Shown: positions 10,558 to 24,400, numbered from the stretch's first letter. The stretch is DNA of 64,000 bases from Lolium rigidum (GCF_022539505.1 NC_061508.1:62071754-62135753); one strand, 5' to 3'. Made by a program: numbers and translations. The notes: generated by a model from the sequence alone, not told the origin.

Positions 10558-11321
10558 GACCAAATTTATATCCACCATACCTACCTAAGTAGCAAATATT
10601 CTATTCCAAGTATAATATATGTGCTACGACTTTGAATTCAAAATTATACTTCTCTTTTCATGTGATTTATAGCTCATGAAAAAGTAGGACATGGGGAATC
10701 AAACTTATTTTGATTAGCATTATGCAAGTTATGTGTTTGATAATTTATGAGTTGATTGGTTGTAGAACCATGCTGTTATGGGGAACACTTTCAACATTGC
10801 ACTATATTTGTTGATGTAATGTTTTTTTGTTTTGGTTATGGATACCTATCGGTGTTGAAATAAGAGACACAATCAAACTCTTTCGAGTATGCATATGTGG
10901 TAGAGGAGGCACTAGGCCGCCAACCCGAGCCATGCAAAATAATCATGGTGGAAGTTTATAGCATGGATATCCAATTAAGCACTTTAAATAAAAAGTTATG
11001 TAAATAGTAAATAAAAAGAGGTGCAAAGGAATTCATTTGTCTGTTTATCTTGTCACTGGAGTATGGATAGTCCCAAAATACTCTTCGTACAAAGGGGCAA
11101 GAGATACCTTGGTGCCACCTTGTTTGGAACCGTGTGCATATGAAGACGAACAACTTGTGAGAAGTTGAGTAAACATGTGTATTCGGTACTTATGGTCAAT
11201 GGGTATGAGTCATTCAACTTGTGAAAGATCAAACATATAAACCATACTTGTTTTCACTTTAGCAACACCCATTCTTATGACTACACTTGACATGAGTTGC
11301 ATATCCCATTCTTATGCTCTA
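10558..11321. other. AT-rich intergenic DNA
   Basis: No coding or repeat structure recognised between the Tourist-like element and the Helitron. Confidence 0.3.
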
Positions 11322-14168
11322 TCTATACCTAATAATAAAGGGAGAAGTGTTTCCGCGGTTTCATCCGTCTCACCTTGGTTTCGTCCGTCGTTAATCCCAT
11401 CGATCTCCGCCTCAACTTCCAACAAATCCGTCCGTCGCCCCTACTAGGCCTGGCCCAATTACCTCTGTGGCTCACAGCAAGGTAAATTGTAACCGATTCT
11501 TAATCAACCCTGGAACCAGGACGAGCGATATAAAAGGAGAGCGAGCCAGGATTAGCCGTCAGGTCCCTCCGCCCCTCCTCTGCGTGCGTCGCACGCCGGC
11601 CGCCTCCATGGGCACATATTAACAGGAGTCCACGCCTTGAAGATGGATTTAGATCAATTCAATCAAAAAGAGGACGTGAAGCACCCCCTGAAAAAGGATT
11701 CCGAGCTCTTCAAAAACGAAGAGGACATCGTCATGGAGTATGGACTCAGATCGATATGGTTGCCTAGATATAAGTTACCCACCTAGGGCGCCGGCGAGAG
11801 CGCTCGATCCCCACGCAGCTGCCAACGACCCGCGGCGGCACCTGCGAGAGTGCTCGATTCGCCAGTTCCGCTTGCCTCGGCGACAAGCCTCCATGGAAGC
11901 GGCAGCGATAGCTTCAGGCTAGCGCTCGCTCTCGAGTCCATGGCCGGACGACTTCATGTTTTTTCGCTGGACATGAGGAGCTGCAGGTTGCCTTGCCGCT
12001 GAATCTTGAGGAGCACGTCGATCAATTCTTTTTGTGGCCGATAGTGGCTCGGTTCTCCTGGTGCTCCCACACAAAAGATGCGACATCAAGCTGACGATGG
12101 CCCGATCCTTGAACCTGCTCCTGATGATGGTGGGTACGGATGAGTCGGCAACATACTCCGGTAGAAGCTTCTTACGTTGGCCATGCTTGGACCGCCGAGT
12201 CGCCGACGCTGCCTATGCGAGCGCCCAGAACGCGCCGGGAATTCAGCAGCTCGATGGTGCAGTTCTTTTGCATGGCATTGTTTCTGTAGATCCACCTGGA
12301 TATATATGGTGCACGCTGTGTTTAGTCAAGTCCGCATGTGCATGTTACCTAGATCGTTGCATGGAATTATAGTATTAGATGCAGTGACTCGTCTGCTCGT
12401 CTGATGCTTTGACGTGAGAGACCAGATCAAGGACCAGCATGCTGAGGATTCGGAGACGATGTGGAGAAGGGTGGCGCTATCCTCAAATTTACTGCCTCTC
12501 CGATGGAATTGAGGACCGGGAGCCGATGTGGAGAAAGACGGGGCCATCCTCAACTTCTCTCCCTCGCGATTCCATCTGACAGAAGCTGGGCGTTGACGAG
12601 GGGATCTTCATCGTGGACCTGATGAAGGGTGCCGTCTACACATGTCCTAGCTTTCTCCTCGGTTCGCCATGTCTGCCACTCGATTTTGGTTTCTGTTGCT
12701 AGAGAAATTCTTTCTTCTCGTTATGAGGGGCAAACTGACGTAAACTTCACGGGGACTTCCTCGCGATTGGTCGCAGCAAGCAGAACCTGCATATGGCAAT
12801 TATACGGGGAGAACACTAGCCTGATGAACGGTGTTTTTCTTAACGAACTGTACATGTCTTCTGACTTGTTGTGAAGTGGTAAGTTGAAAATAAATGGGAG
12901 CATCCGCGCACCACGCCGTGCAGAACTTCAGGATGGACATCTTTTCCATGGTGTGACCGATTGTGACACTGGTGGAAAAAGGGGCTTTGGTCGCGGTTGG
13001 CAACTGCCATTAGTCGCGGTGGCCCAACCGCGACCAAAGTAGCGCGACTAAAGGCCCCCCCTTTAGTCGCGGTTCCTTACGAACCGCGACTAAAGGCCCA
13101 TCCACGTGGGCCGCAGGCGAGCGCCAGGGCGGAGGACCTTCGGGCACCTTTAGTCGCGGTTCCTTTACCTTCGCGACTTATGGGGCTTCCCGGAAGCCTG
13201 TTTTTCCACCAGTGTGAAAGTTTGTTCGGAGTGATGCTAAGCTTTTTCGATGATTCAGCTTTACTGCTACCATGTGCATACCAAATTACAGGAAATAGTG
13301 CGCCGATTATTTTGACGAGCGAACGAAGATGATGTGCCCTTTATATGGCTAATAAATGCTCACACGTTTTGATATTACATTACTTTTTCCCAATTTTCAC
13401 GTAAAGTAGCAAATTTTCGAAGGTTGCTTAATTACTTCCTCACGCTTGTTGAGGAAGAGATTTTTTTTAGATCATGTTAAGATTTAACTGCGTAAATAGT
13501 ACTGATTCGAATTATTATTGTTTCAAGGGAAATTCAAATTTGTCAGTGGTACCAGGGTTGGATCATAAAAAGTAAAAAATTGAAGTGGTCTCGGTGGTTT
13601 TCTAGCCGAGCGGGGAGAGGGAGAGTGATGTATTCATCATCCTAGACTAGAGTCGGTGGTGGGAGCATGCACACAATGTCGACCAAGCTCAGTGGCGTGC
13701 TTAGTTGTTGAACCTTTGGCACCGTAGGGCCGCCACGTAAGACAAAGAAATGTAAGTAGCGCCCATCGATTTTTTGTTGATTTGCAGTTGCGGAAATTCT
13801 CCATTGTGTGATCATTCTTGGAATAAAGCACTAAGGTTTGCGATTGATATGGTAGCTCGGTGATGTCAGCTTGAAAAGGCTTACAAGCTAAAGCTTACTG
13901 CGATCTAATGAAGTGATTGAGCCTAACATACCAGAGTGAGAAGTTGGAAATTTATTTCAGGATTTTAAATGCGTCTCTAGGCCATATAAGTATATCATGA
14001 TGAAATTTTAGGGGTTTCAACTAGAACATGGTGGGATTCTCAAAACAAAAAAAAAACTAGAACATGGTTAGGAGGTAAAAACACAATCTGATTTTTTGTG
14101 CTTATTTTCGTTGTCATGATAACACTGACAATGCATCTCCCGATGCAACGCACGGGCAAATTTACTAG
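11322..14168 (+). mobile_element. Non-autonomous Helitron, about 2.85 kb
   Basis: The left end TCTATACCTAATAATAAAG follows an A (11321). The right end is CTAG (14165-14168) followed by T (14169), as expected for insertion between A and T. A short hairpin CCCG...CGGG (CCCGATGCAACGCACGGG) lies about 10 bp before CTAG, the standard Helitron 3' signal. GCAACGCACGGGCAAATTTACTAG is typical of the grass Helitron group. No Rep/helicase frame is present. Inside is a TATAAAA box (11529-11535) with a GC-rich leader and short decayed frames (11740-12600) that may be captured host sequence; I did not recognise their source. A CACTA miniature is nested at 12967. Confidence 0.8.
12967..13214. mobile_element. 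Miniature CACTA element, 248 bp, TSD TGA
   Basis: The left end CACTGGTGGAAAAA and right end TTTTTCCACCAGTG are inverted repeats flanked by TGA at 12964-12966 and 13215-13217. The interior is made of inverted GTCGCGGTT / AACCGCGAC units and the GACTAAAGGCCC signature common to grass CACTA miniatures. A transcript would fold into a long hairpin. It lies inside the Helitron and is therefore younger than the capture. Confidence 0.9.
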
Positions 14169-17100
14169 TATTATTATTAAAGTGCTAGCAGGTCTATTCC
14201 CTGCTTAATTTCAATATCCAATTGTTCCAAAGAAAAGAAAGAAAAAAATTCCTTGCCAAAATGAGATCACTTGCATGCTTAATGTCCATAGCAGTTTCAT
14301 CTATTTTTAAACAATAACTTTACAATATTAAAAAGTAACACACATTTTTTTTCTCAAAATTTTGAGTCCTGTTGGGAATTAACGTGGAGCTCACACGTGT
14401 GCACTTTACATCTTTAAATTTATGCTGGATTTTGTGTGTGTGCATTGTGTGTGCACTTTACATCTTTAAATTATGTTGCTCTCTCACATCGTCCATCGAC
14501 ATCCTCCACCATCACATGAGCCCAGATAACTAGGTAGGGCGCCGCCTTGCACGTCCATACGCGGCCTGGGAGGTTGCTGGACGCGGACGGCGCCGATGCT
14601 CGCGGAGTAGGCGGACGGGGTTGCCTGCCGGCGGCAACATCACGCTCGCCGCTACAATCTCGCGCTGGAGGTGTGAATGTATTTCTGTTTGGTTCACTCA
14701 ATTTTTGTTTTTTTGTTCTTATATAAAAATGAGAACTTCAGTTTTGTTCATGTGAAATCGTTTATTGCAGAATTTTTCGGAAGGGGCGATAAGATGATTG
14801 CTGTACAAAATCTGCGTGGTCTGTTCTTCAAGTAGAAGTCTCCTGGAGAGTGGCAATAGAGTATGATCTTATTTTTTGTTTTTCTATGTTTCTTTTCTAG
14901 CGATCCTCTATCATAGTATAGCTATCGTATTGATCTGTTGTTTCTTCTGTGAAATTTTGTAGGTTCGTGGCCTCTCATGGTTTCGTTTCTCTTTGCCGTG
15001 CTGCCATATTCTTCCGAATTTGGTAGATTCCATCTCTTGTGTCTAGCTCGAGGTGATCGGCTCTGTCCTATCACACGGACGCCCAGCCGGCGTGTAGAGC
15101 TGGCTGTCTCGGACTCTGCATTTGTGCCTCATCTGGTCAATTAGAGTTGGCTGGCTCGGCCGCGCTCTGCATTTGTGTCTCATCTGGTCGATTTCGCCTC
15201 TCCCGCAGCTGTTAGAGCGATTGGTCTGGTTCAGTGGTTGCCTCTGCCCTGCGGCCGTTGCCTCACTTCACCTGGACGGCCCTACGTCTACTGGTTTATA
15301 GTTGCTGCTGTCTGTTCGTCGTTCTTGCTGCCTGGACAGTCATTTGCTTTACATCAGGTTGCTTCCTTGCCCGCCCTTTGCTTTGCATCAGGTTGCTTTC
15401 TTGTCCGTCGTTTGCTTTGCATCAGGTTGAACCGTTGAGGTGTTCTTTTAGCAGCCCACTCTGTTTTGCTTCTGCTATTCGCCCGGGCAGCCGGCATCAT
15501 TGCCTGTTTATGCTCCGCATCGGCTATCAGGTACTGCTTTCAGTTTATAAACAATTACTTATCATGTTGTTGCAACATAATGATGGTAAACAACTAAACA
15601 CTAAACAGTACATTGGAAATTTCATAATCGACACTTCGCCCAATGCTTACAAAAATGACATCCCTGATATAAATGGAAATACAGGCAATGATAATACATG
15701 CTTTAACAAAATCAAGACAGTTGTAAATTCAATCCCTTTCCCAATTAATTATTTACTTTTCTTGACCCCATAGCGGTTTATGTATGTGCATGTAATTTCA
15801 GTGTGCAGATAGTTCATCTGTTTTTTACTTTCCACTGTGTCAAGTTGTTAAGGAGACCTTCCTCTGGTTTCTTTAGATTCTTTCAAATGAAAATACTGAC
15901 TTCATTGACGTACAAACATAAGTACATTAGATCAAACATGAACACATTTAATTCCTTTCCTAATATACAAATATGTAAAAGTCTACAGGAGGTTCAGTAG
16001 ATGTTCTTTTATTCAATTAGTTTATTTGAAATAAGGAACTGAGAGAAAGATATTTTTGCAGATGGTCCATTTGTTTCAGTTTGTGAGTCATTCCTGCATT
16101 GTGTAACTGAGATTCATGACTTGCAGTTTACATATGAAAGAAGCATCCATCTGATATGAATGCCATACAAGGTCATGTGTGTCGTGACTCACAAATGACA
16201 AAATTAAGACGTGTACTGAACAACTTTAGGTTGCAACTGTGAATTTTTTAAATAGAAAAAACCAGTACATCATAGAGGTGCCCTTAAGAGTAAAGGAAAA
16301 TTCTACTGCTTTTCCCATGTCCCTTGGTTAGCTATACGAAATGAATTCCGATTTATACATCCTAAATTGAACAGACATACTATTTTCTCCAATTAATTTT
16401 TTCCCAATTCTACCATACCCAAGGAAAGCATGTTGTCATTTTCAGTGTGAAGCTAATTTAACTTCTGTTAAGCGTCTTACAATGCTAAAGGAACACATAA
16501 TGCCTCAGAATCTGATCTCCTAGCATTTGTTCAACTTGTGTTGTTATTTTTGGTGTATACCTAAGCTAACCATGTTCCACAAAAATGCATTAGTAAAGTT
16601 AAAAAAATGCACCTGCCTAGAATAAATTTATTAGAGAACTGTGTGCTCTCATGTGTTCTAAGACGAGCAACACGTGCATTAATGATGGACCATTTGAACT
16701 ACAACTACACATTTATGTCTGGTTCAACCCAGTCATTTTTTTTCTTGATTGATTTTATTAGTTAACTAATTTGGATAGTTTGGAGGTAATACTACATGTC
16801 AGGAAATGATGATGTCGGTGCCTGATGGCTAGGCATACAATTTGGCATTTCCTAGCTTATTTTAGCCATTCTCCGTTGTTGTTTTGGTTTTTTGTAGGTT
16901 GTTTACTGCTCTTGCTTTGACACTACGGAATCAATATTATCAATTATCCAATGACATGTGAGCTATCATTTTGTTCTTTTTGGTTCTTTGTGCTTGACAG
17001 CATGTACTTTCTGATAATGTAATAATAATGCAAGTGAAGTGATACATTTTTGAGCATTTACAGTTTGGCCATTTATATTTTCATGCCCTTTTGCTCATTG

Positions 17101-18252
17101 CATGCATCTAGGAATAAAAGGATCAAGAAACACATCAAAATTTATATGAGTTGGACTCCACTTTTTTTATCGTGAGGTATTCCTACACAAATCCAAACAT
17201 TTGATTTACTTTCTCTCATTTACCAATGAGTTCATAATGCCGCCTCAACTTATTTACTCCTCTCTCTGCATAAATTGCTTAAATTACCAGAAACAATGTG
17301 TTGCCCTTCCTTTGCCTAAAAATACCCTGTAATCCAGATTTGATGGACCACAACTTCATCCACGTTATCCTCTCTTTTATATCACTATAATGTCATGTTT
17401 GATAACATTATCATAGAAAAATTAAAACAAATGATTTCTGCACCACAAAGATAATCCAAGATACTGGTTTAGCGAAGCTTTTTTTTCCCCCAGTCTACAC
17501 GATTCAGATCTAGCATTAACCAATATAGTAAAGGTATTTTCGTTTCCATATATTTATGTGTAAATGACTAGCACCCATTAAAAAAAGTTCTAGTGCTATT
17601 GTACAACTTCTTTGCTAGCAAGCTCGATTGCAAAAGCCAGGCTGCTAAATTTGATCCGGGACATGGAATAGCTTCCAAGGACAGTTGCCGGAATAGAGGT
17701 GAAGCAGAGCAAGGGTAGAACAAGGGTAGGCAAGAAAGAAGGATAAATTAGTAGATCATTATCCCCAACTAAATCTGGTCATCCTCAAGCAAGCTACGTA
17801 AGTTTATGTAAAAGGGCACAAATAATTGATTCTCTGACTAAAATCGCCTCTTGCTTTTTTCCTCGTGTCATGATTTTAATTCAAAGAGAGGAAATATAAA
17901 ATTTGAAGGGAAAAAGAAAAGAACCATAGATTTATGCTGTATGGATGACGTTAAGAACTCATGTAGCTACCGTTGTTCTCTACATACTATTATCAGGATA
18001 ATGCAAGTAGAACATACTATTTTGAGACCAGCCAGAAAGTACATGCTGTATGTTGAAGAATGAAGAGTTCAGAAATGAAGTAGAACATACCATTTTGAGA
18101 CCAGCCAGTAGGAAGTAGTAGCTTCAGTTTCAGCTATAGTAGTGGGGATGTATGATGTGAGCTTATTACATGCTAATTTAACTAATTTTCTTGCATACTA
18201 ATCTCTGAAAATATAATAAGCATGCTCTGAAATTTAGAACTGATGTGGTGCT
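14169..18252. other. About 4 kb with no recognised gene or element
   Basis: The stretch is AT-rich with a moderately GC-rich island at about 14500-15500. Visible small structures are direct repeats only. GTGTGCACTTTACATC occurs at about 14397 and 14446, CTCTGCATTTGTG at about 15115 and 15165, and a TTTGCTTTGCATCAGGTTG motif about three times in 15340-15430. No frame longer than 180 codons or with family resemblance was found. Confidence 0.35.
18006..18108 (+). repeat. 30-bp direct repeat, two copies 73 bp apart
   Basis: The motif AGTAGAACATAC followed by ATTTTGAGACCAGCCAG occurs at 18006-18035 and 18079-18108 with one difference. Origin unknown; it looks like a local duplication. Confidence 0.6.
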
Positions 18253-19640
18253 TGTAACGGCCCAGGATAACATCCCTATTAGATTTTTGCTTGTTCTTTT
18301 CTTTTATGCATCATCATGCATGGCATCATGTCATCCATGATTTTATTAAATAAAATTATTTTATAAACCCTCCCTTATCTTTTCCTTTAAATAAAACCCT
18401 AATCTCTCTCTCCCTCATATTACCTATTTTATAATTAATATTTTCCAACAAAGAAGTTTTTGAATATAATGTGTTTTGTTTTGGTTACAACAAAGTAAAT
18501 ATTTTGCAACTACTTTTAAATCTCGTTCTCACCTTTGTTTCAAAATTCAAAAAAAAAAAGAAAAAGTTTTGAATTCAAACGTATTAATAAAAAGAAAACA
18601 GAAAAACCCTATCTAAACCCTAACCTGGGCTGCCCTCTCTAACTGGCCCATCTCTACTTCCAATCCGGTGGCCCATCTCGCCTCTCTCTCCTGCAGCCCA
18701 ATCCAACACGGTGGCCCGTTCACTCTTCCAGCACCGTACCCCTTCGCGAGGAGAAATATCTCCCTGTCGCCTTCCTTCTCATGCGAGGCGCGTGTGGCCG
18801 TGGCCAACGTCACCACCATGGCTCACCACCATGGCTCCCTGGACCACGCCACACTCGCTTTCCCCCTCTCCTTATCTTCCCCTCCAAACCCTAGCGCTAT
18901 CAACTCCCCTCCCTTTTCCTTCTTCAGCGCTGCCAACCTCTTCCCCTTTTTCTCTTCTCTTTGTGAGGCCATCGAGCACCACCGTGAGCTCCTCACCGTT
19001 GCGCCACCATTCAGGCTCGTCCGCCGCCAAACCGAGCGCGTCCCGAGATGCGCCTCATCTCCATCTTCCTCCACGCCAAAGAAATCGAGGCCGGACGCTC
19101 TCAGTAGCCGCCAAAACGCCGTTCCCTTCTCCAAAGTCCGGCAGCGATTTCATCAATTCCGGCGAGCACAGTGCACCTCCGGCCACACCGACCCCTCCTC
19201 GAGCCTCCTGGTAACCTAGCCGCCCTCCTGGATTCCTCGGTTGCCTTCCCCTCCTCTGGTTCGCCCCCTCTTCGTTGATGCCGACGCCATGCCCGCAGAT
19301 CCTCCCCGCCGGCGGTGCTCCGGCGACCTCTTGAACTGATGTGGTGCTCCTGTGAAGTGAAATGCTGGCATGTATAATTTTGGTTTTGGTGTTCTGAAAC
19401 TAAACTGAACCCTGAGCTTTATGGGTTCAGTCGTCCCCGTGGCCTCGTGATCGGTGATGAAAGTGACGGCGTCTTCGCGGCGATGGTCGACGAGCATGGT
19501 TTTGTCCTCCTCGGTGACAGTGTCGTAAGTTGAGTCATCTGTCCTGGCCTGGACGTGGAGGGGCGTCAACTAGCTTGCCACCGCCTCGGTACCCCCGGTG
19601 TCCAAGCGGTGGAAATGAAGGATCAACACATTGCTAGGTA
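18253..19640 (+). mobile_element. Probable gypsy LTR fragment starting TGTAACGGCCC
   Basis: TGTAACGGCCCAGGATAAC at 18253 has the form of a gypsy LTR start. It is followed by AT-rich DNA, then ACCCTAACC motifs near 18620 and a GC-rich leader-like region (18630-19330), a layout common to long LTRs in this tribe. No PBS or target duplication was found, so the right limit is a guess. Frames in the GC-rich part (18668-19219) look like leader sequence rather than protein. Confidence 0.4.
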
Positions 19641-20596
19641 GTATTCTGTTATTTATAGCCAGGAGACCACCCAAGATACATGAGATTGCACACTAGAAGG
19701 TGTAATTATTCCTTATATATTGCTTACTTGCGCTAATTTATTAGGTAGAGATTTTGACCAGGTATAAAGTAACTGCCAGCAGCATACTATGCTGATGTAG
19801 AATCAAATTTGCAGAGCTTGCATTGGCATTGTAGAAGACTATACTTTGGTCTTTGACTATATCGTAGATTCAAGGATGAAATTGACCATCTTCAGGTACA
19901 ATGCATGCTAGAAGTGACCATCTTCCGGTACAATGGATGCGAGAAGATCCAGGATTACCGTGCTTAGGAAATAATCTTTTGTTCATCAGTATAGCAATCA
20001 TGCTGTGACTCAAGTCCTATATATATAATAGTTCTTTTGTATTATTACCCTATGAGATTACCAATTAATCATCCATTGCAGTATGATGATCAATATGCAC
20101 AACCAATTATTATTACGAGCCTAAATTTCTATGTCACTCTAACGCCCGCTTATTTACCTGATCCTCAAGATCAACCTATTATGCACATAATTTGAGTGCA
20201 TGTTGTATCAGATTTCGTTACCAACCATCTTAAAACACATTGTTTAAACAAGAAAAATATTCATTACTTCTATCAATTCAAGTGTTTTTCTTTTTTGATG
20301 CATAAGGCCACTATCAATTCAAGTGTGGTTTCAAAATTATTACAACCATCATATTACACAGTCAGCGCTGCGTGCCGCCGCGCCCATCCATGCTTGTATG
20401 ACTTATTGTTGAGCATGTTTGTAGTGCATAAGAAGTATCACTTTATATGTCATTTGCTTGCTTCTATTCAATAAAGTATGGATCACTAACTTTGTGCATT
20501 ACTACTTGTTATATCCATCATAGCAATAAACTTCAAAGTTCTTCAAAGTTCATGTTTAGCTTTTGTCACCTTCATACTCGAGGACGATCGTGGGTT
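19641..20596. other. Non-coding DNA between LTR fragments
   Basis: AT-rich DNA with no recognised protein frame. Its right end leads into a polypurine-like tract and LTR start at 20597-20611, so at least its end is probably the 3' untranslated part of an old gypsy element. Confidence 0.35.
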
Positions 20597-20960
20597 AAGC
20601 TTGGGGATGTTGATGCATGTAAAATGCATACATGAACTCTGTAGTTTATTGCCACATATTCCCACGTATTTGCATCTTATATAATGTTACATCCATGTTT
20701 AATATTGTTTTTGAGGATTTTCCAATGACCCTCCTTATTTTGGTTATAACTCTATAGAACAAGAAATCCCCCTTTGTGTATTTTTACTTCAAGGACCTAT
20801 ATGAATTCAAATGGACCTAGGATTTTTCGAGGATTAATATTTCACGAAGATAAACATTCTAGACTCTAGGAATCTCACGAATAGAGGTCCGAAGGCCGAA
20901 AGAGCCTGGGTGGTGTTTCCACAACCCTTCTTTCCTTGTCGAGCATCCACATCCGTCCAT
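20597..20960 (+). mobile_element. Polypurine-like tract and start of a gypsy 3' LTR (TGATGCATG type), truncated
   Basis: AAGCTTGGGGATGT at 20597-20610 matches the tract next to TGATACG-type LTRs (compare the complement of 37966-37979). TGATGCATGTAAAATGC at 20611 then has the form of an LTR start. The sequence is cut at about 20960, where minus-strand gypsy pol begins. If the 20960-31808 block is turned back (see findings), a TATATAAA box now at 31758-31765 would fall soon after this fragment, as expected inside an LTR. Confidence 0.55.
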
Positions 20961-23900
20961 AGGTTAAAGTCCGATGGTCTTCCTTCATTAATCCTTCTTA
21001 TTTATTCCATGATGAATGGATCTTCCAACTGACCCATTATGATCTCATTTTTCAGATTTATATTCAATTCTTCCGCAACTTGTAGTGCTGATAGTTCCTC
21101 ATGAGCTTCTTTCTCCCAAAGTTGTATCTGTGCTTGGCTTATTTTCTTCTTCAACTCCATTGGTAACTCTTGTTCAACTCCTCCGGTACTCTTCGATTTA
21201 AGGCACCAGCTACAGCATTAGCCTTCCCTAGTGTATAGTTGATGATCAAGTCATAATCTTTGATCAGTTCGAGCCATCTTTTCTGCCTCATGTTCAGTTC
21301 CTCCAGAGTGAAGAAGTATTTGAGGCTCTTGTGATCTGTATAAAGCTCACACTTGGCTCCATAAAGAAAATGCCTCTAACTCTTTAGTGCAAACACAACG
21401 GCTGCTAATTCTAAATCATTTGTAGGATAGTTGACTTCATGAGGTATTAATTTCCTTGATCCATAAGATATCACTTTCCGATCTTGCATGAGTACACATC
21501 CCAATGCATGCTTAGATGCATCACAGTACACTGTGTAATCCTTGCCAGTTTCTGGTACTGCTAATACAAGTGCTGTTGTCAATTTCTCTTTTAGAGTCTG
21601 AAAACTCTCCTCACACTCATCTGACCACACAAATTGTGTGTTCTTTCTTAACAATTTGGTCATTGGTCCCGCTATCTTGGAGAATCCTTCAATGAATCTC
21701 CGGTAGTATCCTGCCATTCCTAAGAATCCTCTTATTTCCTTGACATTCTTAGGTGCTTCCCACTCCAAAACTGCTGCTACTTTGCTTGGATTTACGGCGA
21801 TTCCATCCTTGCTAATCACATGTCCAAGAAATTCTACTTGGTCGAGCCAAAATTCACACTTGCTGAATTTAGCGTAGAGCTGATGTTCTCTTAGTGTTTG
21901 TAACATTATCCTGAGATGCTCTGCATGTTCAGCCTTATTCTTGGAATATATCAAGATATCATCGATAAATACGATGACGAACTTGTCAAGATAGGGCATG
22001 AATATCTTGTTCATAAGGTTACATTTCTCAACCCAAAAGGTACTGATGAGATTCATAGCATAGAAAACAAAAAATTTCCTACCACAAGAACGAATAACAA
22101 GCCAAGATCCAATCAAGAAGATGGGAGCAACGAGAAGATCATGAGACTAACCCTCGAAGATTTCCAAAGCCTACGAGATTAGATCTCGTTGTTGCAGAAG
22201 ATGATCACTTGTCGCTTTCAAAAGCGCGTAGAAGATCTTGACGGTGCCACAGTCGGGCAGCACCTCCGTACTCGGTCACACGTACGGTGTTGATGACGAC
22301 GTCCTTCTCCCTGTTCCAGCGGGCAGCGGAAGTAGTAGATCCTCCTCGGAATCCCGACGGCACGACGGCGTGGTCTCGGTGGCGGTGGAGATCTCCGGCA
22401 GAGCTTCGCCTAAGCACTACAGGAGGAGTATGAGGAGGGGCGGCGGCGAGGGTTTGGGGAGAGGGCGCAGCTGGGGCGCTGGCCTTGGTGCCTCTGGTTG
22501 GTGCGGCCAAGGTGGTGGTCGGCCCCCTCCCTCTCTCCCTCATTATAGGTGGAACCCCAAGGGTTTGCCCAAAGTGTTCGAATAAGACCCTAATTCAAAA
22601 ACTACCATATGGACGAAACCTAGAGAGATAGGGTCTCTCCCTTTCCCCCTTGTTGGCCGGCCAAGGAGGTGCAGTCCACCATGGACTACACCCTCCCACT
22701 TGGTTGGCTGGTTAGGGTTGGTGGAGTCCAACTGGGACTCCACCTTCCATGGTGATTTCTTCCGGAAAGTTCTAGAACATTCTAGCGCCTTCCATAAATG
22801 CACCTGATCATTTCCAAACTTGGAAAGTGACTTCCTATATATCAAGCTTATTCTCCGAACCATTCCGGACCTCCTCGTGATGTCCTGGATCCCATCCGAG
22901 ACTCCGAACGAATATTCGAACTCCATTCCATATTCCATATCTACTTAAAACGACATCAAACCTTAAGTGTGTCACCCTACGGTTCGTGAACTATGCAGAC
23001 ATGGTCGACACTCCTCTCCGACCAATAACCAATAGCGGGATCTGGAGATCCATAATGGCTCCCACACATTCAACGATAACTTAGTGATCGATTGAACCAT
23101 TTACAAACGATACCGATTCCCTTTGTCATGCGAAATTTTACTTGTCTGAGGTTCGATCATTGGTATCTCCATACCTTGTTCAACCTCGTCTCCGACAAGT
23201 ACTCTTTACTCGTACCTTGGTATATCATCTCTTGTGAACTATTCACATGCTTGCAAGCTAATCAGACGACATTCCACCAAGAGGGCCCAGAGTATATCTA
23301 TCTGTCATCGGGATGGACAAATCCCACTCTTGATCCATATGCCTCAACTCATACTTTTCGAATACTTAATCCCATCTTTATAACCACCCATTTACGCAGT
23401 GGCGTTTGATGTAATCAAAGTACCCTTCCGGTATAAGTGATTTACATGATCTCATGGTCGAAGGACTAGGTAACTATGTATCGGAAGCTAATAGCAAATT
23501 GAACTTATGCTACGCTTAATTGGGTGTATGTCCATTATATCATTCATCCAATGATATAACCTTGTTATTAATAACATCCAATGTTCATGATCACGAAACC
23601 ATAATCATCTATTAATCAATAAGCTAGTTATACAAGAGGCTTACTAGGGACTCCTTGTTGTTTACATAACACACATGTATCAATGTTTCGGTTAATACAA
23701 TTATACCATGGTATGCAAACATTTATCATAAACTCAAAGATATATTATAATAACCACTTTATTATTGCCTCTTGGGCATATCTCCAACAGGTACTACTAA
23801 GTACTCATGATGTCCATACCTTGAAACAAAGGCAGTTTTCGGAACATCTTCCTTCTTGATCTTTATCTGATGATAACCCGATCTCAGATCTATCTTAGAT

Positions 23901-24400
23901 AAGACTCCTGCTCCTCTGACTTGATCAAACAAATCTTGGATCATGGGTAATGGATACTTGTTCTTGATAGTAACATTGTTAAGATTTATGTAATCTCCGC
24001 ACATTCTACGGCCTCCATCTCTTTTGTCCACAAATATGACTGGTGATCCCCAAGGTGATATACTTTCCTGTATGAATCCTTTCTGTTCCAAATCATCCAA
24101 TTTATCTTTGAGTTCCTTAAGCTCCTTTGGTCCCATATTGTATGGTGCTTTGGCAATTGGGGCTGTTCCTGGGATTAGATCTATTGTGAACTCAATTTCT
24201 GTGCATCCAACGGTCTTGAGCTTGCGCTCAGTGTCCATCAGCCAATCCTCAGCGTCCATTGGCTCTAGGGCATAGGCAAAGGATACAGGCTTGGTATTCT
24301 GGAAGTCTGACAGAGTAACGCCTTGGTTTTTTGATCTTTCAACCCTGTTATGTTGCAGCAACTCTTAGAAAAATTTGTTCTGCTGCTCCATGGTTGCACG
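20960..24400 (-). pseudogene. Chromovirus-like gypsy pol remnant: RT and RNase H
   Basis: On the minus strand, frames at 24361-23762 and 22116-20960 encode reverse transcriptase and RNase H. RT motifs seen are [10 protein letters not shown] (first catalytic Asp) and [10 protein letters not shown] (catalytic FxDD). RNase H shows [12 protein letters not shown] and TDHKSLKYFF. A BARE solo LTR (22044-23789) splits the RT, and taking it out together with one GGTAC rejoins the frame. Upstream, gag-like sequence (DAEDWL...) is fused straight to the RT N-terminus, so the protease and part of gag are deleted. A Trp-to-TAG change ends the frame at 21376. The linker after RNase H stops near 20960, just before where integrase should start. 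The matching integrase half lies at 31815 on the opposite strand. Confidence 0.85.
22044..23789 (-). mobile_element. BARE1/WIS/Angela-type solo LTR, 1746 bp, TSD GGTAC
   Basis: In element sense it begins TGTTGGAGATATGCCCAAGA (at 23789) and ends ...GAATCTCATCA (22044). GGTAC is duplicated exactly at 22039-22043 and 23790-23794, in the RT reading frame of the host gypsy element. No internal copia domain is attached, so this is a solo LTR. A related complete LTR sits at 47211-48982. The CAAGAGGCAATAATAAA start is diagnostic of the BARE1/WIS/Angela group. Confidence 0.95.

Noticed and set aside
18668..19219. Overlapping 167- and 183-codon frames
   Set aside because: Both are Ser/Pro-rich GC-island frames. 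No domain or splice context supports a gene.
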